Source: Bacteroidota bacterium
Lineage (GTDB): Bacteria; Bacteroidota; Bacteroidia; Flavobacteriales_F; PHOS-HE28
Length of the DNA stretch: 12,639 nt
NCBI GenBank assembly: GCA_023418095.1
Contig: JAEZDL010000126.1
Location: 1-12,639, forward strand
Direction of reading: 5' to 3'
Shown here one piece after another: positions 7,180 through 12,639 of the stretch. Position numbers and translations under genes: made by a program. Each line of letters opens with the position of its first letter. The first letter of the stretch is position 1. Under the pieces are notes generated by a model. The model ran no database searches and had not been told where the DNA came from. It was given only the letters and a program-made list of their open reading frames with translations.

Positions 7180-7282
7180 CCCGCATTCCTGCGTGAGCGA
7201 TCGCAGCGGTTACCCCGCAGCGCAGCGAGGAGTAAAAGCGCAGAGCACGACCCCGGCTGCTTTTGAGCCGGGGGCACGCCCA
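7180..7282 (+). repeat. Structured dispersed repeat, copy A
   Basis: This segment is repeated at 11761-11876 with near-identical ends: CCCGCATT at the start, GCGTGAGCGATCGCAGCGG inside, and GGGGGCACGCCCA at the end. Hairpin 1 is GCGG-TTACC-CCGC (7206-7218), extended by a CGC/GCG pair across an A-A mismatch. Hairpin 2 is CCCCGGCT/AGCCGGGG with a 7-nt loop (7251-7273). A purine-rich linker containing GAGGAGTAAAAGCG joins them. Reading frames through it give low-complexity peptides and should not be annotated as genes. Copy A lies between the divergent ATPase and T9SS-protein genes. Confidence 0.85.
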
Positions 7283-7333
7283 GTGCAACCACTCTTCCGG
7301 AATGTGTTACCCCCGCCCTGGGGTGCTGCGGGA

Positions 7334-7411
7334 CCTTTGTATCAAACAAGCACAAAGGCTCCACATCATCAGTTCAGCAGCATCATTGCCCGGTCGGGCA
7401 GCGGAACTGAT
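7334..7411 (+). other. Two inverted repeats in the region upstream of the T9SS-protein gene
   Basis: CCTTTG (7334-7339) and CAAAGG (7353-7358) form a 6-bp stem with a 13-nt loop. ATCAGTTC (7368-7375) and GAACTGAT (7404-7411) form an 8-bp perfect stem that encloses a second small hairpin, GCCC-GGTC-GGGC (7388-7399). They lie 100-180 bp upstream of the ATG at 7515 and upstream of the only promoter-like element I see, so they may be operator DNA rather than leader RNA. Confidence 0.45.
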
Positions 7412-7452
7412 CGGCTGGTAAGGCCCCCGAGTGCCCTGGCATGCAAAAGGCC

Positions 7453-7460
7453 TAGCTTTA
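7453..7460 (+). promoter_or_regulatory. Possible -7 element for the plus-strand T9SS-protein gene
   Basis: TAGCTTTA matches TAnnTTTG except at the last base and ends 54 bases before the ATG at 7515. I see no -33 element, so confidence is low. Confidence 0.25.
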
Positions 7461-7514
7461 CACCTGGACCCATTCTCCTGAACGAATACGGCGTGCTCAT
7501 TGCATGCAAGTGAC

Positions 7515-9356
7515 ATGCTCAGAACCTTCCTTCACGTGATGATCTGTCTTTCCTGTGCCATTGGGGTGAATGCACAAGCTCCCGGTGTGGACTGGGCGCT
7601 GATCCACTATGGCGGATTGGACGACTATGCAGCAGACATTGCCACGGACCTTGATGGAAACGTGATCCAAGTGGGTCGTACACGCAGTACGCCCGGCCTT
7701 GACTTCAACCTGCAGGGGAACATCATCGTGCAGAGCCCCGAAGCTCCGGGCCAGTCCTATGCGAACAGCAATTATCGCTACTCCGATTCCTACATCGCCA
7801 AGTTCGACCAGTCCGGCGGCCTTGTGTGGCACGAACGCACCACGGGAGGGTATGCGGAGATCATGGAGTCCGTGGCCACGGATGTCCAGGGGAACATGCT
7901 CGTAGGCATGTCGGTGCTTTCCACGGACGGTGCCTTGGGCAGTTATTCACTCGCGGAGAGCAATGCGTTCTGGAAGGGTTATGTGGTGAAGCTGAATGCT
8001 GCGGGCAATGTGCTCTGGTCACAGAAGATCCTTGCCACCCAAGGCGTTTATCCCACTACGAGCAGCCTTGGGGCCATGGTCCACCAGGTGGAAACCGATG
8101 CGGCTGGGAACGTGTACGTTGCGGGGGAGTTCTTTGCTGAAACCATCACCATGGGGAGCCTTTCGCTCACGGCCTCCATGGCCTCACCCGTGCAGGGCGA
8201 CCGGTTCATCGCACGCTTTTCGCCAACAGGCGACCCAGAATGGCTGATCGGAATACAAGGCACGGCCACGGAATCCATCTCACGGTTCAATCTCGACAGC
8301 CAGGGCGATCTCTATGTCAGTGGCGTTACCGGCAGCCCGGATCTGATCATCGGCAACTCGGTCATTCCAACAGGGATCAATGTGTTCGGCAGCGAAAGCT
8401 TCACGGCACGGATCGGCGCGGGTGGGCAGCCGGTCTGGGTCGACCTCAACAGTTACACGACGCTCGGCTATTCGACCATACTCAGCATCTCCGAAACGAT
8501 CCCGGATGACAATGGCGGCGCTATCATCGTGGGAAGCACCTACGCCGGCCTGGATTTCTTCAGCACCTGGACGGTCACGTTCGGTACCACGAGCATTGCC
8601 ATTCCCTATTCCACCAGTCCGGATTCGCTGCGGGGAAGCCTGATGTTCGTGGCCCGATACAGCGATGCGGGCGCGCCGCAGTGGATGGTGACCTCCGAAG
8701 ACATCCACAACCGGGCGATCGGTGTGAGCGGCATCGACCTGGACGGCAACGGCTGCCTGTACATCGCGGGCAGATACATCGAGCCAACGACCATCGCTGG
8801 CGACCTGCTGCCGAACGTGGATTACTGCGGTTCGGGCTGTTTTGAGCAGTACGCGTACAAAGGCTACATAGCGAAACTTGATCGCCAAGGGAATTTCCTG
8901 TGGTCGCGCCAGGCAGGGACGACCTTCCGGATGATACCTGAAGACCTGGAGGTCGACGTGGTGGGCAATATCCACCTGACAGGTTCGCATATCCAGGGCG
9001 ACATCCTGTTCGACTCTCTGCTTGTAGCCGGTTATCCGATCAGTGGTGGCTACCTCGATGCCTTCCTTGTCCGCTTCGGAGCTACCAGTGGCAATTGTGA
9101 GGGCACGGTGGGCATCGCCGAGGGAGTTGACGAAGTGGTCCACCTCTACCCCAATCCCTTCCGTGATGTTGTACATATCAACCCGCCAGGAAATTTGCGG
9201 AGCATTGAAGTATTCGATGCCTTGGGCAAGCGGGTGGCGCTGTTCCATGAGCCGACCCACCTCGATGTTTCCATGCTGGGCCATGGCCTGTATCTATTCC
9301 GCATGACCGATCGCCAGGGACGAGCCTTCGTGCAGCGCATGGTCCGCGATCGATAG
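7515..9356 (+). CDS. Secreted beta-propeller-like protein with T9SS type A sorting domain
   Basis: The ATG at 7515 gives 613 residues and a clean signal peptide, MLRTFLHVMICLSCAIGVNAQ, with cleavage after NAQ. A TTG at 7500 would add five residues and spoil the basic N-terminus, so I prefer the ATG. The body repeats a blade-like pattern, 'D.xGNvyvxG': DLDGNVIQVGR, DVQGNMLVGM, DAAGNVYVAGEF, DSQGDLYVSG, DGNGCLYIAGRY and DVVGNIHLTGS. This is the SBBP/beta-propeller-type repeat common in exported Bacteroidota proteins. The last 75 residues form a T9SS type A sorting domain: VHLYPNPFRDVVHI, IEVFDALGKRV and HGLYLFRMTD. This domain directs outer-membrane export and is cleaved at the surface. Surface or extracellular location is therefore well supported; ligand and role are unknown. 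Its GC content (about 62% in a counted line) matches or exceeds its neighbours'. Confidence 0.9.
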   Translation: MLRTFLHVMICLSCAIGVNAQAPGVDWALIHYGGLDDYAADIATDLDGNVIQVGRTRSTPGLDFNLQGNIIVQSPEAPGQSYANSNYRYSDSYIAKFDQSGGLVWHERTTGGYAEIMESVATDVQGNMLVGMSVLSTDGALGSYSLAESNAFWKGYVVKLNAAGNVLWSQKILATQGVYPTTSSLGAMVHQVETDAAGNVYVAGEFFAETITMGSLSLTASMASPVQGDRFIARFSPTGDPEWLIGIQGTATESISRFNLDSQGDLYVSGVTGSPDLIIGNSVIPTGINVFGSESFTARIGAGGQPVWVDLNSYTTLGYSTILSISETIPDDNGGAIIVGSTYAGLDFFSTWTVTFGTTSIAIPYSTSPDSLRGSLMFVARYSDAGAPQWMVTSEDIHNRAIGVSGIDLDGNGCLYIAGRYIEPTTIAGDLLPNVDYCGSGCFEQYAYKGYIAKLDRQGNFLWSRQAGTTFRMIPEDLEVDVVGNIHLTGSHIQGDILFDSLLVAGYPISGGYLDAFLVRFGATSGNCEGTVGIAEGVDEVVHLYPNPFRDVVHINPPGNLRSIEVFDALGKRVALFHEPTHLDVSMLGHGLYLFRMTDRQGRAFVQRMVRDR

Positions 9357-9403
9357 TTGCGTGGCAACAGCGCTTCGGCCGCGTAGTACTTGCGGGTGCT
9401 TGA

Positions 9404-9500
9404 GTGAGGGATGGCAGCGGCAGCTTGCCGCAGGCGGCCCAGCAGCGCACGGAGCGAGGAGGCTGCGAGCCCCGGAGTTACATCCGGGGGAGCAGACCCC
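9404..9500 (+). repeat. Structured dispersed repeat, copy C (diverged relative)
   Basis: The segment follows the same order as copies A and B. GTGAGGGATGGCAGCGG leads into hairpin 1, GCGGC-AGCTT-GCCGC (9417-9431). A linker with GAGCGAGGAG follows, then hairpin 2, CCCCGGA-GTTACA-TCCGGGG (9470-9489), with GGGGGAGCA at its 3' side. Primary sequence is only partly shared with A and B, but both hairpins keep their positions and stem cores while the loops differ. It lies between convergent genes. Confidence 0.5.
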
Positions 9501-9654
9501 GGAGCCTGATGCGATGCGGGCCGGGCCCAGGCAACTAAAGCGGACAGCCCGACCCGTGGGTCAGGCTGCGCGAGGGCAGAGGGTCACGCCCTCCCTTCAA
9601 CTTCGCTCAGGGCGGGCAGCCCTTACATCTCCGCCTTTCTCGTCCGCCCAAGCC
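9501..9654. other. GC-rich hairpin-containing extension of repeat copy C
   Basis: No credible gene is present. CAGCCCGACCC (9545-9555) pairs with GGGTCAGGCTG (9558-9568) with one mismatch. GAGGGC (9572-9577) pairs with GCCCTC (9588-9593). Together with copy C this makes a run of at least four hairpins between the end of the T9SS-protein gene and the clpB fragment. No T-runs follow the stems, so simple intrinsic termination is unlikely. Confidence 0.45.
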
Positions 9655-10040
9655 TCAGGCGACGGCGGACTTCTTCTTCCCATTCCCATTCTTCTCCTTC
9701 TCCGCGATCGGCTTGCGCACCACGATCTTCCCATCGAACACATCCACCACCTGCGGCTGACCGGTCTCCACCGTGCCGGCGATGATCTGGTCGCACGCCG
9801 CCAGAGCGCTATGGCGACGGCGCGCGGCTCAGCTTAGCCTGCCCCGACGAATGGAGGGGTTCAATAGCTCCTTTTGGATCATGCTCTTCAGCGGACGTGC
9901 GCCGAACTGTGGATCGAAACCCGTTTCGCTGATGTGCTCGATCAGCTCCTCGCTCGGGATCAGGTGTATGTCCTTCTCCTCCAGCTTGCGCATGAGCATG
10001 TGCAGCTGCAGCTTCACGATCTCGCGCACATCGCTGCGGC
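9655..10040 (-). pseudogene. clpB: Broken duplicate of the clpB 3' end
   Basis: The minus strand repeats the C-terminal part of the ClpB gene found at 12012-12639. Positions 9860-10040 align without gaps to 12160-12340 with about 9 mismatches in 181 bases. Positions 9700-9790 align at roughly 90%. Readable peptides are VREIVKLQLHMLMRKLEE, SETGFDPQFGARPLK and, after the break, QIIAGTVETGQPQVVDVFDG. The copy starts abruptly at 10040 and lacks everything upstream, including Walker A/B. It is interrupted by two short insertions (9791-9824 and 9835-9859) that bring in a TGA at 9831-9829. Its C-terminal tail (NGNGKKKSAVA, stop at 9657-9655) differs from the intact gene's. No function as a protein is expected; it is a relic of duplication or recombination. 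Confidence 0.92.
9791..9859. other. Two short insertions inside the clpB fragment
   Basis: Relative to the intact clpB, 34 bp are inserted at 9791-9824. A further 25 bp at 9835-9859 replace 2 bp, with ten clpB-derived bases (9825-9834) between them. The net gain is 57 bp, a multiple of three, but the piece between the insertions is read out of frame and contains a stop. The first insertion has an imperfect hairpin (CGCCG-CCA against TGG-CGACGGCG). The second is bounded by CCCC and GGGG. Confidence 0.6.
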
Positions 10041-10105
10041 TAGTTCTACCAGCTGCGCTTTTCGGAATCCAGCTTTCCGGCGTTGATCAGATGGCCTGCA
10101 TCTAT

Positions 10106-11686
10106 TCAATCGTGGATCATCAGGACACCCCTGCTCATCGATCCCTCATTACTGATGACCTTACAATGGTACATACCTGTAGCCAAATACGGCAGGAGAG
10201 TTTCCGCCACTTGAAGTCTTGATCGTTGATACACAACCCGACCAGACCGATCTGTGATCTCCAATGAGAATGGCGGGATCCCAAAAGTTACCCACTTCAC
10301 ATATTGACGCGAGGGATTAGGAAACAACACCAATTGATGGACGTAGTCCGAAGGTTCCTCAATACCAACATTCGAACAGAGGACAGCTTCCTCTCCGGCA
10401 GTTACTGGCGACCAACTCAGATCTACCGATGCCCACGATGGCAGTGGTTCTTGGCTCATCAATGACTGAAAGGGTAGCTCTTCCATATCCTCCATTACTA
10501 TATCCACGGGTTCCGAGGAACAACCAAAACCAAGCATTTCACCAGGTCGATGGTTCGCGATCATATCACTGAAACCCACTCCATCCGCAGGAGAACCATC
10601 ACCTGCGACCAAAAGCCCTCCTCCATCCGAAGGCGTGATAGTGCGGATCGCGGTCATACCATCAGTGGAACGTTCCGCCTCCAATAGATCTCCCTGCGGA
10701 GAGATCTTAATAAAGACGGACTCAAAGATGCTGAAGTCAGGAGAGTATGTGGAGCCGGCAAGGATCACGCCCTCATCTCCAGGTAACACATGCAATACCC
10801 TGCCCGAGATCGTCCATTCGGATGAATATAGTTTCTCCCATTGCACTTCACCGTTCTGATCGAGACGCATCGCGAGCAATTTGTTCGCATGACCACCGAC
10901 TAGGAGCACGTCATCACCAACAATTTCGATCTTCCATCCAAAATTCTGTACCTCCCCTGTAAATGAACGATCCCACACTAGTTGACCCTGAGCGTTCAAT
11001 CTTACGATCTGCAATCGGCTTGTGGGAATGTAGCGCATGCCTACGATCATGAAACCACCATCAGGTAGTTGCACCAGATCGCTTGCATTGTCTCCTGAAC
11101 TACTTCCGAACTCCGATAGCCAGATCATTTCGCCAAGTGAGTTGATGCACATGGCGAACATGTTCGATTGGCTCCCACCCGCTCCTAACGATCGGCTGCC
11201 AACAATGACATATTGATCATCACCAATGCTACGGATCCTGCTTGCGAATTCAGAATGACTGGAAGATCCGATCCTTTTGTTCCAGAGCACCTGCCCTTGA
11301 TGATCGAAAGCCGTGACCAACATATTTCCAATGGTCATTGGGCCCTGTGGGAATGTTGAGCCTATTGCGATGAAACCAGATGCCGTGGCCGCAGCATCAC
11401 TATACCAATCACTTCCAGTTCCACCCAAGGCCAGCGACCAATCAAGCCCTCCTGAAGGATCCAACTTGACCACATAAGCATTGGGCTCTTCAGACATGGC
11501 GTTAGGACCATACGAGCTGGTCGATCCCACCATGATATGGCCAACATCCGGAGAGGGGATCACTCCCCCACCATATTCATTACCTACACCTCCATATGCG
11601 GAAGCCTTCGAAAGAAATTGTGCACTTGACACGGAATGAGCAAAAATGAAGAGCAGGATAAATGAAGGGCTCATAATGGATCTCAT
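10106..11686 (-). CDS. Secreted repeat protein with T9SS type A sorting domain
   Basis: This 526-residue protein begins MRSIMSPSFILLFIFAHSVS and continues SAQ, a signal peptide probably cut after SAQ. A second Met at residue 5 is a possible alternative start, but Arg2 favours the first. At least six blade-like repeats of the form 'GGxGxD...DGGfiivGs' follow: GGVGNEYGGGVIPSP, ALGGTGSDWYSDAAA, RIGSSSHSEFASRI, EFGSSSGDNASDLVQLPDGG and others. They suggest a beta-propeller. The last 75 residues are a T9SS type A sorting domain: VLFPNPSRQYVKW, LEITDRSGRVVYQ and LATGMYHCKV. It is the same architecture as the plus-strand protein at 7515-9356, but the sequence is clearly different. GC is about 43-52% in lines I counted, below the neighbours. 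It sits exactly between the two clpB 3' copies, suggesting arrival by insertion. Role unknown; surface or extracellular location inferred. Confidence 0.88.
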   Translation of the reverse strand: MRSIMSPSFILLFIFAHSVSSAQFLSKASAYGGVGNEYGGGVIPSPDVGHIMVGSTSSYGPNAMSEEPNAYVVKLDPSGGLDWSLALGGTGSDWYSDAAATASGFIAIGSTFPQGPMTIGNMLVTAFDHQGQVLWNKRIGSSSHSEFASRIRSIGDDQYVIVGSRSLGAGGSQSNMFAMCINSLGEMIWLSEFGSSSGDNASDLVQLPDGGFMIVGMRYIPTSRLQIVRLNAQGQLVWDRSFTGEVQNFGWKIEIVGDDVLLVGGHANKLLAMRLDQNGEVQWEKLYSSEWTISGRVLHVLPGDEGVILAGSTYSPDFSIFESVFIKISPQGDLLEAERSTDGMTAIRTITPSDGGGLLVAGDGSPADGVGFSDMIANHRPGEMLGFGCSSEPVDIVMEDMEELPFQSLMSQEPLPSWASVDLSWSPVTAGEEAVLCSNVGIEEPSDYVHQLVLFPNPSRQYVKWVTFGIPPFSLEITDRSGRVVYQRSRLQVAETLLPYLATGMYHCKVISNEGSMSRGVLMIHD

Positions 11687-11760
11687 GCTGGCAATATATG
11701 TTTTTATCCGGAAAGATCCTGATCCAGATTTACAGGTTCATGATCACAATAGTTTCCAAT
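11687..11760. other. AT-rich upstream region of the second T9SS-protein gene
   Basis: This 74-bp AT-rich stretch should hold the promoter of the gene at 10106-11686. The coding strand offers TAAATCTG (about 44 bases before the ATG, one mismatch to TAnnTTTG) and TATATTGC nearer the start. Neither is convincing on its own. Confidence 0.3.
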
Positions 11761-11876
11761 CCCGCATTTCCGCGTGAGCGATCGCAGCGGTTACCCCGCA
11801 CCCCGGCGCTTTGGCCGGGGGAGGAGTAAAAGCGAAGAGCGCGACCCCGGCTGCTTTTGAGCCGGGGGCACGCCCA
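11761..11876 (+). repeat. Structured dispersed repeat, copy B
   Basis: This copy matches copy A (7180-7282) over both ends with only a few substitutions. Hairpin 1 is GCGG-TTACC-CCGC (11787-11799) and hairpin 2 is CCCCGGCT/AGCCGGGG (11845-11867). It differs by a module swap. Where A has the 7 bases GCGCAGC, B carries a 20-base perfect hairpin, CCCCGGC-GCTTTG-GCCGGGG (11801-11820). It lies upstream of the T9SS-protein gene and downstream of clpB, antisense to both. Confidence 0.85.
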
Positions 11877-11883
11877 ACACTTC

Positions 11884-12010
11884 GATCAGAAAATGAGACG
11901 ATCAGATGATCAGAAAATTTCCTCACGCATTTCAGAGCGATCCTACACAGGTCGGAGAAAGCGACAGAGGCAGCATTTTCTGATCATCTAATTTTCTGAT
12001 CATCTGATCG
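11884..12010. repeat. 21-bp perfect inverted repeat built from ATTTTCTGATC units
   Basis: Positions 11899-11919 and 11990-12010 are exact reverse complements (arm core ATTTTCTGATCATCTGATCG), 70 bases apart. The unit ATTTTCTGATC occurs four times: inverted at 11884-11894 and 11908-11918, and direct at 11975-11985 and 11991-12001. The right arm ends one base before the clpB stop codon. It could form a long 3'-UTR stem of the clpB mRNA or be a small MITE-like element. No target-site duplication is visible. Confidence 0.8.
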
Positions 12011-12011
12011 C

Positions 12012-12639
12012 TTAAGCTTTCTCCTTAGCCTTCTTGCGGCCGGCGCCATTCCGCTCCTCCCCGATCGGCTTCCGAAAAACGATCTTCCCATCAAAAACAT
12101 CCACAACCTGCGGCTGCCCGGTCTCCACCGTGCCTGCGATGATCTGGCGGCTCAGCTCGTTCAACAGCTCCTTCTGGATCATGCGTTTCAGCGGACGTGC
12201 GCCGAACTGCGGATCGAAACCCGTTTCGCTGATGTGCTCGATCAACTCCTCGCTCGGGATCAGGTGTATGTCCTTCTCCTCGAGCTTGCGCATGAGCATG
12301 TGCAGCTGCAGTTTTACGATCTCGCGCACATCGCTGCGGCCCAGCGGACGGAACATGATGATCTCGTCCACACGGTTCAGGAACTCGGGGCGCACGGTCT
12401 TGCGCAACAGGTCCATCACCTCGCGCTGGGTCTTCTCAACCACGGCATCCACATCCTTGCGCTCGAGGTTCTCGAAGTTCTCCTGTATGATGTGCGAGCC
12501 GATGTTGCTGGTCATGATGATGATGGTGTTCTTGAAGTTCACCACCCGGCCCTTGTTGTCGGTGAGGCGGCCATCATCGAGCACCTGCAACAGGATGTTC
12601 CAGACATCGGGGTGCGCCTTTTCGATCTCGTCGAGCAAC
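12012..12639 (-). CDS. clpB: ClpB disaggregase, C-terminal part (partial, runs off right edge)
   Basis: The visible 209 codons cover the second AAA+ domain from Walker B to the C-terminus. Walker B is LLDEIEKAHPD, sensor 1 is IIIMTSNIGS, the arginine-finger region is RPEFLNRVDEI, and sensor 2 is GARPLKRMIQ. LSRQIIAGTVETGQ follows in the small C-terminal domain. ClpB is the Hsp104-type hexameric ATPase that works with DnaK to pull proteins out of aggregates in the cytoplasm. The reading frame enters from the right edge, so no start codon is seen. The basic C-terminal tail (NGAGRKKAKEKA) is longer than strictly needed and differs from the tail in the duplicated fragment at 9655-10040. A different ClpA/ClpC subfamily is unlikely given the VLDDGRLTDNKGR sequence followed by VVNFKNT. 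The stop is TAA at 12014-12012. Confidence 0.95.
   Translation of the reverse strand, partial: LLDEIEKAHPDVWNILLQVLDDGRLTDNKGRVVNFKNTIIIMTSNIGSHIIQENFENLERKDVDAVVEKTQREVMDLLRKTVRPEFLNRVDEIIMFRPLGRSDVREIVKLQLHMLMRKLEEKDIHLIPSEELIEHISETGFDPQFGARPLKRMIQKELLNELSRQIIAGTVETGQPQVVDVFDGKIVFRKPIGEERNGAGRKKAKEKA

Noticed and set aside
7128..7364. Minus-strand frame over repeat copy A (peptide with GVPPAQKQPGSC)
   Set aside because: It is produced by translating the structured repeat; copy B yields a similar peptide in a different frame context. It is a repeat, not a gene.
8280..9284. 334-codon minus-strand open frame inside the T9SS-protein gene
   Set aside because: The plus-strand frame has a signal peptide, blade repeats and a sorting domain. 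The reverse frame is a codon-bias shadow.
9356..9368. GTTGC-GTG-GCAAC hairpin as terminator of the plus-strand T9SS gene
   Set aside because: The stem is short with a 3-nt loop and no following T-run, so support is too weak.
9829..10029. 66-codon minus-strand frame MREIVKLQLHMLMRK as a gene
   Set aside because: It is an internal piece of the clpB duplicate, ending at a stop brought in by an insertion. Better described as a pseudogene.
9655..12011. Integron, IS element or prophage between the clpB copies
   Set aside because: No transposase, integrase or phage gene, no terminal target-site duplication, and only one cargo gene is present. The mechanism stays open.

Overview
The window looks like a piece of a Bacteroidota chromosome, probably Flavobacteriales-like. 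Two secreted proteins end in type IX secretion (T9SS) type A sorting domains, the promoters I can see use the Bacteroidota -7 element TAnnTTTG with no clear Shine-Dalgarno sequences, and there is a Bacteroidota-type lipoprotein. GC is moderately high (about 50-62% in the lines I counted). The tetranucleotide GATC is strikingly over-abundant. I cannot place the organism to genus.

Left part (1-5230), all on the minus strand: the first 28 codons of a PhoH-family PIN/ATPase protein run off the left edge. A gene-free stretch of about 535 bp with two hairpins follows. Then comes a housekeeping block, listed in transcription order: a TerC-family membrane protein (own promoter), a type II NADH dehydrogenase, an MFS drug-efflux-type transporter (6 bp gap to the dehydrogenase) and sucD (39 bp gap, possibly its own promoter). 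Upstream of TerC is tRNA-Pro(TGG) with a good promoter and a good intrinsic terminator.

Middle part (5228-9356): a small lipoprotein and an archaeal-type (PF01637-like) P-loop ATPase lie on the minus strand. The ATPase promoter is preceded by three 14-bp-spaced copies of a 9-bp repeat. A divergent intergenic region of about 420 bp carries copy A of a structured repeat and a leader hairpin, and leads into a plus-strand T9SS-exported beta-propeller-like protein.

Right part (9357-12639) is the unusual region. The 3' end of clpB (C-terminus of the disaggregase, running off the right edge) has a second, broken copy 2.3 kb downstream in the same orientation. Between the two copies lie a lower-GC gene for another T9SS-sorted beta-propeller-like protein, copy B of the structured repeat, and a 21-bp perfect inverted repeat immediately after the clpB stop. 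A third, more distant relative of the structured repeat (copy C) with further hairpins sits on the far side of the clpB fragment. The region reads as an insertion or rearrangement hot spot at the clpB 3' end. I found no integrase, transposase, CRISPR array or phage gene.
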